Positions 43,297 through 51,030 of a DNA stretch of 64,000 nt are shown here, piece by piece (the stretch's first letter is position 1; the number at the start of each line of letters is the position of its first letter). A model generated the notes under the pieces. The model had not been told where the DNA came from. It made no database searches and worked only from the letters and a program-made list of their open reading frames with translations. The stretch is taken from the NCBI RefSeq assembly GCF_029223285.1, contig NZ_JARHUJ010000002.1, positions 744,001 through 808,000 on the forward strand, in the 5' to 3' direction. Source of the DNA: Paraflavitalea sp. CAU 1676. GTDB taxonomy: Bacteria; Bacteroidota; Bacteroidia; Chitinophagales; Chitinophagaceae. A program made the translations under genes and the position numbers.

Positions 43297-43905
43297 TTAT
43301 GCTTGTTGATAAAGTTCTGACAGTCGTTGAGTGTATTTATCCAGTGCCTCTTTGTTTTGGTATAAATAGCTTTCATCTTGTTTTAGGTGTCTAAAATCAC
43401 TTTGCTGAGCGTGCTGTGATATGCCTTTTTTAAAGGCTGGTTGAATTTTTGTTGGCATACTTGAAAATATCCGGCTTTCAGTTTGCAGTTTTTCGAATGT
43501 CGCGGCAATGCCAGCAGTGGCCTTTGCCAATGAAATGTTTAAGATTTTAATCAACTTGAGAAGGGATTTTACTGGTACGCTATTGGTAAAAACCATATCG
43601 TTTTTTATATTTTCCAATAGAGACGGAGTTAAACCAGTGGCCTGGTGTAGATCTGGCAGTGGCGTAACACTGGTATTCATTGCATCCTTAACCAACGCAC
43701 CAAGCGTTTCTTTAGTTAAGGAGTTGGTGAGCTTAGCGATCAACAGTTCGGTCTTTTCGCTAGAAAGGGAAGCGATAGCAGCTCTTGAGAATACGATTTC
43801 CGCTTCTTTTTCCAGGTTACCCCCAGTTGTGCCGAGCTCGTTTTCATTGATAACAAGTGTCATCAACAGGTCATTAAACGGTTGTGTATGTTGGTTCCCT
43901 TTCAT
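43297..43905 (-). CDS. Helical XRE-like protein of the Argonaute operon
   Basis: 202 residues, no membrane segment. The middle (LPDLHQATGLTPSLLENIKN, then SVPVKSLLKLIKILNIS) has the helix pattern of XRE/antitoxin DNA-binding domains, but the match is weak. The start overlaps the sigma-factor stop (ATGA at 43902-43905), so the two are co-translated. A soluble anti-sigma or repressor role would fit. It is 12 bases upstream of the Cas4-like gene. Confidence 0.55.
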   Translation of the reverse strand: MKGNQHTQPFNDLLMTLVINENELGTTGGNLEKEAEIVFSRAAIASLSSEKTELLIAKLTNSLTKETLGALVKDAMNTSVTPLPDLHQATGLTPSLLENIKNDMVFTNSVPVKSLLKLIKILNISLAKATAGIAATFEKLQTESRIFSSMPTKIQPAFKKGISQHAQQSDFRHLKQDESYLYQNKEALDKYTQRLSELYQQA

Positions 43906-44528
43906 GATAAACAGTCTTTAAGGATTTCTAATGTTTTCTTTTTTACTCTGGCTTTAGCCCTATTGAATTTTACTTTTAATTGATTGTTGGGGATGCCTAT
44001 CATTTCTGCAATTTCATTGTAACTGTAATTATTCATTCTTAACAGAAGAAGTTCCCGTTCTGTATCGGATAGTAGCAACAATGCCTTTTGCATGGCAAAC
44101 ATTAGTTGGCTTTGAGCTGATGCGTTATTATGAGGACCACTGGTCGAAATGCTCTCTATAACATCCGCAAATTCTTCCAGTGAAAAGTCGTCCTCATCCT
44201 CTTTCGCCTCTGCGATCCAATCTTGCATACTTACAGTCGGCAGTTCTTTGCTTTTCTGCGATCGAAGTATCTGTAAAATATTATTCTTATGAATTTTGAA
44301 CAACCAGTTTCGAAAATGACTTTCTGAGGTAAATTCATACCGAGTAATGACTCGTCCTACGGTCTCCAGGGTTTTATAAAGCACATCATAGCTGGCGTCC
44401 TCATCCAGGCGCCACTGATCAATACCATAGCTGTACAATTGTGGCCCATAACACCTATAGAGTAGAGCCACCCCTGTTCGTAAATCCTGCTGAAATTGTG
44501 ATATGATTTCTTGGTATTTCACTTTCAA
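43902..44528 (-). CDS. ECF-type sigma factor heading the Argonaute operon
   Basis: 208 residues. Region 2 is about 20-90 (ALLYRCYGPQLYSYGI, then HFRNWLFKIHKNNILQILRS). Region 4 is about 140-200 (LLLLSDTERELLLLRMNNYS, YNEIAEMIGIPNNQLKVKFN). No ATG begins the frame. The likely start is TTG at 44528 or GTG at 44522, with an in-frame stop shortly upstream. As first gene of the operon it probably drives its own transcription, so the system may be switched on as a block. A sigma factor in an Argonaute operon is unusual. Confidence 0.8.
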   Translation of the reverse strand: MKVKYQEIISQFQQDLRTGVALLYRCYGPQLYSYGIDQWRLDEDASYDVLYKTLETVGRVITRYEFTSESHFRNWLFKIHKNNILQILRSQKSKELPTVSMQDWIAEAKEDEDDFSLEEFADVIESISTSGPHNNASAQSQLMFAMQKALLLLSDTERELLLLRMNNYSYNEIAEMIGIPNNQLKVKFNRAKARVKKKTLEILKDCLS

Positions 44529-45210
44529 TATTTGTTCGTCTATATATTAATATGCTAAGAGGTTACAATAAAGTAAACCGTATTGATATTCAGTAGTTTA
44601 TAGTGGATTGGGTTGACAATCTTTTGTTGCTGATCTCTAGAGATTGATTTTTAAAACTGAAAAATAAGCTTCTTACGCATAATTTTGTTGACAAACAAAT
44701 ATTCGAAGAATTGGGAATGATTATAAGCAATGAAAGGAATTTAGGCAATCACCCATAAAAGTTGTAATAAGTTTTATGTGGAATTGGAGAGAAACTTATG
44801 ATCAAAACCAACTGTATTAAGAATTAACCAAATTTAATAACATCATTTTGCTCACGATATCTTGTAATTTGTATTATGATACCATTGAAAAGTGGAAAAG
44901 GAAGCTCGGTTTATCCAGTCTGAAAAAAATATTTCATTCCCCGACATCTTTATACCTATATCAGCGCACTTGGAGCGGAATTCGGTAAGTTGAATTATGT
45001 CCATGCTATGTCATTTTTATTGAGTTGCCAGGCTCTGTGACAGATGTAAAGTGATAATGCAGCAAAATTACTTGCAATTCAATTATTCATTATATTTAGG
45101 TAAGATTTGCATTGAAGTATAGAAATGTTGTCAGTGAGTGATTTTGTGAGTGATTTGAAAGTGTCTACGTAATTGATTGAATAATAATTATTCGCAATAA
45201 AAGTAGGAGA
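44529..45210. other. AT-rich promoter region and right end of island B
   Basis: About 680 bases with no supported gene. It contains the promoter of the leftward sigma-Argonaute operon. No standard TAnnTTTG box is evident, which would fit use of an alternative sigma factor. It ends at the decayed attachment repeat. Confidence 0.45.
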
Positions 45211-45222
45211 CCCTCTCTCCGC
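45211..45222 (+). repeat. Decayed attachment repeat, right end of island B
   Basis: CCCTCTCTCCGC resembles the tRNA-Ser end (CCCTCTCTCTCCGC) with one CT unit fewer. It is followed within 20 bases by a tRNA-style terminator, as at 30129-30190. I take it as the original chromosomal end of the tRNA, displaced by the first insertion. Confidence 0.65.
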
Positions 45223-45239
45223 CAGCTCAAAGCAAATTG

Positions 45240-45266
45240 TGCCCCGGTTTTACCGGGGCATTTTTT
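45240..45266 (+). terminator. Rho-independent terminator
   Basis: TGCCCCGG (45240-45247) and CCGGGGCA (45253-45260) with a 5-base loop and six T. This is probably the original terminator of the tRNA-Ser gene, now 41 kb from it. Confidence 0.85.
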
Positions 45267-45386
45267 ATGCCCGGACGCGAGGCGAGCTCGCTCGGCCGAG
45301 CGGAAGGGGAGCGCACACTCCCACTTCGCCAAGAAATCTAGCTATCGACCACTAACAACACTAAGCTGTCCATCTAAATCACACCC

Positions 45387-45415
45387 AAAGCCCCACCTGA
45401 ACAGGCGGGGCTTTT
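45387..45415. terminator. Bidirectional terminator
   Basis: AAAGCCCCACCTG and CAGGCGGGGCTTTT pair with a 2-base gap in the hairpin tip and one mismatch. It lies 35 bases beyond the stop of the leftward gene at 45450 and can serve both strands. Confidence 0.7.
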
Positions 45416-45449
45416 GATTGGGCATTAACATCAACCGACCCAGAAATCT

Positions 45450-45653
45450 CTACTTACTATCCTCAGACGTCGTGACGGCCTGGCTAACGGCACCAGCCAC
45501 GGCCAGGTAGCCGGCGATCTCCGCGAAGATATCCGGCAACTCCACCGGAGTAGACAAGATCACCCCGCTGATGGCGGCCAGCGTGACCGAGAAATTGCTC
45601 AGCTTCTGGAAAAAGGGCGGCGTGGGCGCCTTCATCCTCTCTTTTATACTCAT
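45450..45653 (-). CDS. Small two-helix membrane protein
   Basis: 67 residues. A charged start (MSIKERMKAPTPPFFQKL) leads to two hydrophobic segments (about 20-35 and 43-60, the second AEIAGYLAVAGAVSQAV). Similar small proteins are common in Bacteroidota as far as I recall, but I know no function. The gene has its own downstream terminator. A holin-like role is possible but not shown. Confidence 0.6.
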   Translation of the reverse strand: MSIKERMKAPTPPFFQKLSNFSVTLAAISGVILSTPVELPDIFAEIAGYLAVAGAVSQAVTTSEDSK

Positions 45654-45719
45654 ACGATTTGCTTTTTACGGTGAACGATGATGATTTCCTGGTTTCTCAT
45701 AGGATCTCCGCGGGCCCTT

Positions 45720-45794
45720 CCTGCCCCGGCAATGCTGCTGCAGCAACGCTACCGGTATAAGACGTCTGCACGCCGGACGGCTTAACGGGGCAGG
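45720..45794. repeat. Long-loop inverted repeat upstream of the small membrane protein gene
   Basis: CCTGCCCCG (45720-45728) and CGGGGCAGG (45786-45794) are perfect complements. The loop contains the self-complementary GCTGCTGCAGCA. It may be a structured leader or part of a repeat. Nothing else is recognisable between 45654 and 45939. Confidence 0.4.
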
Positions 45795-45939
45795 AAAAGG
45801 GACGGCGGAAGGGAAGGGGACCAAAGAGCGGCCTGGCGGGCGGACTTGCCGGCATAGTGCCGGTGTGGCTGTACCGGGCTCTGGTTATATACTGGTGTAG
45901 CGCCCTACAATTTGCCCGCGCTATTGCCGGCCGGCTTCC

Positions 45940-46302
45940 TTAGCCGCCGGTGGCCACTTCATTGAGATCTACCTTCACCAGCCCCATGGCATTGAACGAC
46001 TTGTTCAAAGGATAGAGCTTGCTGTTGGTACTGATATAGTACTGAATACCCACCACCACGAACAAGGGCAGGGTAGAAGCGGCTGTCACCTGGGGCGAAA
46101 GCGTGATGGCTGAAACGCTTTCATCCGACAGATCGAGCTCGGTGGCATACTTGATCTCACTGACATAGGTGAGGGCATTGAAGTCGAGCAGGGCAGCGCC
46201 GGCGAATATGCGGGCATAGGTGGCGCCTTCGGGCAGGTCGATGCCATCATTGATCTGAAAGGCCGGAATGCTGATGGTGGTCAACCCAGTAACGCGGTTC
46301 AC
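45940..46302 (-). CDS. N-terminally truncated hypothetical protein
   Basis: About 120 residues from a GTG at 46302. The same frame is open for another 20 codons upstream (SGKDFTTAFHPPYTATVN) and then meets a TAA with no start. The readable protein is beta-rich (TISIPAFQINDGIDLPEGAT, then AASTLPLFVVVGIQYYIS) and looks like the C-terminal domain of a longer protein. It is probably a gene remnant, although a short product from GTG or TTG cannot be excluded. No family is recognised. Confidence 0.45.
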   Translation of the reverse strand: MNRVTGLTTISIPAFQINDGIDLPEGATYARIFAGAALLDFNALTYVSEIKYATELDLSDESVSAITLSPQVTAASTLPLFVVVGIQYYISTNSKLYPLNKSFNAMGLVKVDLNEVATGG

Positions 46303-46500
46303 CGTAGCCGTATAAGGCGGGTGAAATGCCGTGGTGAAATCCTTGCCAGATTTTAAGGCGATTTAGGCACACTTACCCCTGTTTTGGGATAGCAACAGGC
46401 AGGGACCTGTAAAGCTATTTCCGTAGTGCCGAGAATGCCTGTAAAGCCTATTCAGGACAAGGCGCCGACCTGTAAAGTTTTTTACCCACCAGAAAGTGTC

Positions 46501-46665
46501 GACCAGACCCTAACCAGACCCTGACCAGGAGTTGACCAGGAGTTACTCAGACCCTCACGAGAGGTGGACCAGACGGGTACCAGACCCCGACCAGAGGGGG
46601 ACCAGGACTTTACCAGGGAATCACCAGGCAAATACCAGACAACTATCAGGCAAACACCAGGGAAA
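46501..46665. repeat. Tandem array of fifteen degenerate 11-bp repeats
   Basis: The sequence divides exactly into units of 11 bases, each centred on CCAG or a near match: GACCAGACCCT, AACCAGACCCT, GACCAGGAGTT twice, and so on to CACCAGGGAAA. The consensus is NACCAGRNNNN. The phase is kept over 165 bases although the last four bases vary. The period is not a multiple of three, so it is not a protein repeat; it matches about one DNA helical turn. Just upstream, CCTGTAAAG occurs three times about 32 bases apart (46411-46480). Confidence 0.85.
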
Positions 46666-46685
46666 ACATCCTAAAAAATGAGGGT

Positions 46686-46710
46686 TTAGGCCCTCAAAAA
46701 AGGGCCGGAG
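46686..46710 (-). terminator. Terminator-like hairpin after the small gene at 46714
   Basis: GGCCCT (46689-46694) and AGGGCC (46701-46706) flank an A-rich loop. On the minus strand the hairpin comes directly after the stop of the small gene and is followed by a T-rich stretch. Confidence 0.5.
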
Positions 46711-46713
46711 CCC

Positions 46714-46893
46714 TTAATGATACAACCGGAGCTGCACTGGAGGCAGCGCCTGACGATTTTTGCTGGCCTGGAGGATGCGGCCTGCGAACTCCTTTTCGAA
46801 GGCCGCCCGGCGGGACTTAACAACGATGTACACCACGCACTGCTCAATACCTACCAAACAACAAGACGAGGAAGCCACGAGATAATACTTCAT
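46714..46893 (-). CDS. Possible small membrane protein
   Basis: 59 residues from the ATG at 46893. A hydrophobic N-terminal segment (YYLVASSSCCLVGIEQCVVY) is followed by a basic, polar tail. The A/T-rich leader before the ATG and the hairpin right after the stop support expression. There is no known family. A related tail sequence may be present as a non-coding remnant near 55570-55640. Confidence 0.4.
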   Translation of the reverse strand: MKYYLVASSSCCLVGIEQCVVYIVVKSRRAAFEKEFAGRILQASKNRQALPPVQLRLYH

Positions 46894-46917
46894 AAACAAA
46901 CATTTAAAATTAAAAAA

Positions 46918-47153
46918 TAACAGCAAAAGCTGCCCGCAGCATTCAATGCGGCATGGGCGATAGGCCAAGTGGCAGCGGAATAAATGCGCGGATTGCTGTC
47001 GACGCCTGCGTGTTTATGGCTGGTGCGGGTAATACCGCTGAGCATGCGTACTATCGCTTTATGCCGAACCAATTGGCGGCCGGTGGGCGTGGGGTATGTG
47101 CCTAGGGTGCGATAGCATGCCGCATTAATTTGCGGGAGCGCCTTTTGATGTTT
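46918..47153. repeat. Pair of inverted repeats, with a third copy at 52132
   Basis: The stretch around 46918-46965 is an inverted near-copy of 47107-47153. Both share ATGCCGCATT, AAT, TGCGGG and TTTTG in order. A third copy (GATAGCA, GCCGCATTAAT) lies at about 52116-52169. This looks like a short dispersed or MITE-like element. No gene is supported between 46920 and 47444. Confidence 0.5.
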
Positions 47154-47301
47154 TGTGGAGAAGTGGCGAGGAGGAAGGGTTGGTAGGTGAGCAGGGGGGC
47201 GTTCGTGGAAGTAGCTGGGATGGTGGGGCTGCTGGTTCGTTGGGCGGATCCGCCCCACGCCAGAAAGGCTCCGATGTGGAATTCATGACGCCTCAGCGTT
47301 C

Positions 47302-47328
47302 GCCCCGCGTTTTTACGTGGGGTTTTGA
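47302..47328 (+). terminator. Terminator-like hairpin
   Basis: CCCCGCG (47303-47309) pairs with CGTGGGG, followed by TTTTGATTTTT. No rightward gene ends here, so it may be a remnant or protect the antiporter gene from read-through. Confidence 0.5.
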
Positions 47329-47444
47329 TTTTTAGGCAGCAAGCGCGTAGTTTTGACAGCACAGGATGAATAGCATTTGCCATTTTTTCACGGTGTTGCC
47401 GTCTGGCATTGGGCTTGATCGCACGCAGTAAACATGATTGCCTT

Positions 47445-48599
47445 ATGCACTCTTGGTTATTTTCCCTGATCGTTTTATGCTTTATTATCCTGCTGCTGGT
47501 GCCCCTGCTGAAAAGGTTCCACCTGCCTTACCTGATAGCTTATATACTGGCAGGCATTATCATCGGTCCGCATGTATTGGCGGTCTTCGATGAGCCGGGA
47601 CCGATTGAGCAAGTGGGCGAGCTGGGTGTTATGTTGCTGATGTTCTTTTTGGGGATGGAGATCGATATTCCGGATAAGAGAAGCGCCTTGTTGACTCCCG
47701 TGGCAGCACAATTGGTGCGTACCCTGCTCAGTGGAGCCGCTGCCTTGGTGGCTGGTTATATATTAGGATGGTCTGCCCCCTCTGTTATCCTCCTGATTGT
47801 TCTATTATCCTTTAACAGCACCGCTGTGGTAAGCGAGTTTTTAAAAAATCATGGAGAGCTGCAGACGGAACATGGTAAAATGGTTCTCAATATTTTGCTT
47901 TTGCAAGACATTATGCTGGCCCCCGTGCTGACCATTTTTCAGGTTTTAGGCGGTCAGTCTATCGATGTGCTAAAACTGGTGAGTGCAGCTGGCGCTTCGG
48001 TGCTCATCTTCCTGTTGCTGAGGGCTATCAGAAACCGCAATCTTTTTCAGTTGCCAATAGTACGCGAGCTTGAGCAAGACCACGATTGGCAGGTTTTTGC
48101 CGCGGCCTGTATTTGCCTGGGGTTTGGCGGCCTGGCTTCCCTTATGGGCCTCACCAGCGCGATCGGCTGTTTTGCCGCAGGCCTGTTCATTGGTAGAACA
48201 AAAGCGTTTCACTGGTTGGGCGTAGTGCTGCACCCCTTCAGGGTATTCTTTACCGCTTTATTTTTCGTTTCGGTGGGCATCCTGCTCGACCTGAATTACT
48301 TGCGGCAAAATATATGGCTGATCGTATGCGTCACCTTATTGGTGATGCTGATCAACAGTCTGCTGTCTGCGTTAGTCCTGAGACTCTTCAGGCTTTCGTG
48401 GAGCAAGAGCCTGTACACCGGTGCCTTACTTTCCCAGACCGGTGAGTTTGGCCTGCTTGCCTGCTCGCTGGCGGGCCAGATGGGGATCATCAGCGCCGAT
48501 GTACTGAAGGCCAGCATTGCGATCACCGGCCTTAGCTTGCTTCTTTCGACGATTTGGATGGAGTTCGTACGACGGTACATTCAGCCTATAACGACCTGA
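47445..48599 (+). CDS. Kef-type cation:proton antiporter (CPA2 family)
   Basis: 384 residues from the ATG at 47445; the frame opens at 47409. About twelve transmembrane segments. Signature stretches are LPYLIAYILAGIIIGPHVL, GELGVMLLMFFLGMEID, LSFNSTAVVSEFLK (ion path), LGFGGLASLMGLTSAIGCFAAG and GALLSQTGEFGLL. The C-terminal TrkA-N nucleotide-binding domain of KefB/KefC is absent, so it is a short, transport-only form. It exchanges K+ or Na+ for protons at the inner membrane. It is a single gene. Confidence 0.9.
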   Translation: MHSWLFSLIVLCFIILLLVPLLKRFHLPYLIAYILAGIIIGPHVLAVFDEPGPIEQVGELGVMLLMFFLGMEIDIPDKRSALLTPVAAQLVRTLLSGAAALVAGYILGWSAPSVILLIVLLSFNSTAVVSEFLKNHGELQTEHGKMVLNILLLQDIMLAPVLTIFQVLGGQSIDVLKLVSAAGASVLIFLLLRAIRNRNLFQLPIVRELEQDHDWQVFAAACICLGFGGLASLMGLTSAIGCFAAGLFIGRTKAFHWLGVVLHPFRVFFTALFFVSVGILLDLNYLRQNIWLIVCVTLLVMLINSLLSALVLRLFRLSWSKSLYTGALLSQTGEFGLLACSLAGQMGIISADVLKASIAITGLSLLLSTIWMEFVRRYIQPITT

Positions 48600-48607
48600 C
48601 TCCGGGT

Positions 48608-48898
48608 TCATTTTATTTTCATATTGGCCTGATTGAAGATCTCTTTACTGATGACGCGGCAGTTATGAGCCAATTCATCGAGGGTGCAACTGATTATCTG
48701 CAGATTGACAGGAAGCCCTTTGACCGTCTCCATCAGCTCCATCGATAGAAAATCCTGCTCTTTAACATCCGGGGATCCTTTCAACTGACGGAATACTTTT
48801 GCCGCCGCCTCGCGGTCATTGCCCATACAGAAGTGGCCGTAGCTCTGTGGCCCTTCCGGTGTCTTTACGTTGAACTGGATGAAAAAAATACTTTCCAT
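48608..48898 (-). CDS. Small hypothetical cytoplasmic protein
   Basis: 96 residues from the ATG at 48898 (MESIFFIQFNVKTPEGPQSY). It resembles a small alpha/beta fold of two strand-helix units. The 15 residues upstream in the longer frame are unlikely to be coding. No known function. Convergent with the antiporter gene, 8 bases between stops. Confidence 0.65.
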   Translation of the reverse strand: MESIFFIQFNVKTPEGPQSYGHFCMGNDREAAAKVFRQLKGSPDVKEQDFLSMELMETVKGLPVNLQIISCTLDELAHNCRVISKEIFNQANMKIK

Positions 48899-49133
48899 AA
48901 TGGTAATGATTTTAGGTCCAGGATTGTACCGTTTCAACTTCAATGCCAGACGGAAGTTCTGAAAAAATGTCGCTTGGCAGTGTCAGCACTCAATGTGATT
49001 TGCCGGTAAATAGAAAAAAAATAAAGACAACATTTGGTAAAAAAAAATCTCCTCATTAATTTAGTCGCGCCTTTTTCGAGAAAGTTGCTTTTACCATTTA
49101 TTAATGAATACTTAACCTCTATTTATTAATTGT

Positions 49134-50000
49134 ATGTTAGCGCTTCATTCTAATCCAAAGCGAATGCAGGGCCGACGGCTTTTACGCCCATTGCTTGTTT
49201 CGGCCATTATTTTTTCTCTCTTCTCGTTTATTCCGCCATCACGTGGCAAGACATCGCCGAGTAATCCATCGACATTAACGGCAAGACTTATCAATCTTGA
49301 GGGGACGGCCAAGGAGACATTCCGGTTCAATGCTTCCCTGCACAATGCCCGGTCGCAAGCGACCATCTACACATTCCATGCAGCTATACCCAGCGGGTGG
49401 AACCTGGCTTTCAGGGTGGATGGCATGCTGGTCACTTCATTCAAAGCGGACTCTGGCCGTACGCAGGACATTGGTATTGAATTGACGGCTATGCCGGATG
49501 CAAAGCCAGGCACGTACAGCATTCCTGTAACGGCTATTGGGGGGGCTGACACTCTTTTACTAAACCTGGAAGCGGTGGTAAAAGGATCTTATGCCCTGGA
49601 GCTAACGACTCCAACCGGCTTACTGAGTGGAGAGATCACCGAGGGTAACCGGGAACCGATTCACCTTACGCTTAAGAACACGGGTACGCTGCCTCTTGAA
49701 GGGCTGGAGCTTTCTGCGCAGGCACCTACCAAGTGGGATGCCATTTTTGAACCGGCGAAGGTGGAAAGGCTGGAGCCAGGCAAAAGTATCGACGTGGTTG
49801 CCAACCTGAAGGTTCCTGACAAAACCATCGCGGGAGATTATGTCACCACTTTTACGGCTCGTAATAACAATTCCAACGCTTCGGCTTTATTCCGCATGAC
49901 CGTAACCACCTCCTGGCTGGCCGGCTGGATGGGCGTAGTTGTGATCCTCGCAGCCGTTGGCATTATCTATACGTTGATCAAAAAATACGGAAGAAGATAA
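49134..50000 (+). CDS. NEW3-domain exported membrane protein, first gene of an ABC operon
   Basis: 288 residues. An N-terminal signal or anchor (about 17-38) is followed by two Ig-like NEW3 (alpha-galactosidase NPCBM-associated) domains (about 45-150 and 155-255: GEITEGNREPIHLTLKNTGT, then AGDYVTTFTARNNNS). One C-terminal helix (about 262-282) and basic residues end the protein. The extracytoplasmic domains probably bind the cargo or stiffen the exporter. The ABC ATPase gene starts 14 bases later. Confidence 0.8.
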   Translation: MLALHSNPKRMQGRRLLRPLLVSAIIFSLFSFIPPSRGKTSPSNPSTLTARLINLEGTAKETFRFNASLHNARSQATIYTFHAAIPSGWNLAFRVDGMLVTSFKADSGRTQDIGIELTAMPDAKPGTYSIPVTAIGGADTLLLNLEAVVKGSYALELTTPTGLLSGEITEGNREPIHLTLKNTGTLPLEGLELSAQAPTKWDAIFEPAKVERLEPGKSIDVVANLKVPDKTIAGDYVTTFTARNNNSNASALFRMTVTTSWLAGWMGVVVILAAVGIIYTLIKKYGRR

Positions 50001-50013
50001 CCTACCTCATTTT

Positions 50014-51030
50014 ATGGAACAACCGATCATTGAACTGGCAGGATTGACGAAATGCTACGGTTCTTTGAAGGCTGTAGATCAGCTTGACCTGCAGATCAGG
50101 CCTGGTGAGATCTATGGCCTGCTTGGACCTAACGGGGCCGGTAAAACCACGACGATCCTGATGATGCTGGGTCTTACAGAACCTAGTGCAGGCGTTGCAA
50201 AGGTATGCGGCATCAATGCTACGCATCATCCGATAGCTGTTAAGCGAAAAGTTGGGTACATGCCCGATAACGTCGGCTTTTACGATAGCATGACGGCTTT
50301 TGACAACCTGCAGTATATCGCACGCCTCAGCGGCTTGCCGGAACGCGAAGTGAAGAACCGCACCCGCGACATGATGGAACTGGTAGGGCTTGGCGATGCC
50401 CTGCACAAAAAAGCCGGGGCTTATTCGCGTGGCATGAAGCAAAGGCTTGGCCTGGCTGATGTGCTGATCCGCCAACCCGAAGTTATCATCCTGGACGAGC
50501 CAACCCTGGGCATCGACCCCAGTGGGGTTAAAGACTTCCTCGGGCTCATCAGGCAACTCAGTCGCCAGCAGGGAATTACCGTTCTATTGTCCTCCCACCA
50601 TCTACACCAGGTACAACAGGTTTGCGACCGGGTGGGCATCTTTGTTGGAGGCAAGTTGCTGGCAGACGGCAATGTAGAAACGCTTTCCCGGCACCTCTTT
50701 TCGGGTGACCAATTTGTAATCAGTATTACACTGGCCAACGCACTGCCCGATACTTTGCAGGTATTGACTGCTTTGAAAGCTATGGAGGGTATAAAAGATG
50801 TGAGTGCCGAAGGCCGAACCATCGAGATAACTTCCGCGCGGAATATTACGCCAGACATCGTACGCTTCTTTGTTGCAAAAGAATTGGATATCATGGGCGT
50901 GCACAAAAAGGAGTACGGCCTCGAGGATATCTATCAACGTTATTTTGAAAATAATTTAACCGATCATGAAAAGGATGGTAAATCCAGCGGTTTATTTCAA
51001 CGATCTTTTTTCCGGAAAGTTAAAAAATAG
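50014..51030 (+). CDS. ABC transporter ATP-binding protein
   Basis: 338 residues. Walker A GPNGAGKTT (about 38-46), signature YSRGMKQRL, Walker B VIILDEPTLGID and the switch His (SSHHL) are all present. The C-terminal extension matches CcmA/Nod-type exporters. The gene overlaps the permease gene by 65 bases. With the NEW3 protein and permease it forms an ABC-2 type export system. The substrate is not evident. Confidence 0.92.
   Translation: MEQPIIELAGLTKCYGSLKAVDQLDLQIRPGEIYGLLGPNGAGKTTTILMMLGLTEPSAGVAKVCGINATHHPIAVKRKVGYMPDNVGFYDSMTAFDNLQYIARLSGLPEREVKNRTRDMMELVGLGDALHKKAGAYSRGMKQRLGLADVLIRQPEVIILDEPTLGIDPSGVKDFLGLIRQLSRQQGITVLLSSHHLHQVQQVCDRVGIFVGGKLLADGNVETLSRHLFSGDQFVISITLANALPDTLQVLTALKAMEGIKDVSAEGRTIEITSARNITPDIVRFFVAKELDIMGVHKKEYGLEDIYQRYFENNLTDHEKDGKSSGLFQRSFFRKVKK

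Noticed and set aside
46501-46665. CRISPR array
   Set aside because: The units are only 11 bases with no spacers, so the period is far too short.
47153-47383. Short frames on both strands in the GC-rich repeat region
   Set aside because: They overlap each other and the dispersed repeats, with composition driven by GC bias and no domain-like sequence.
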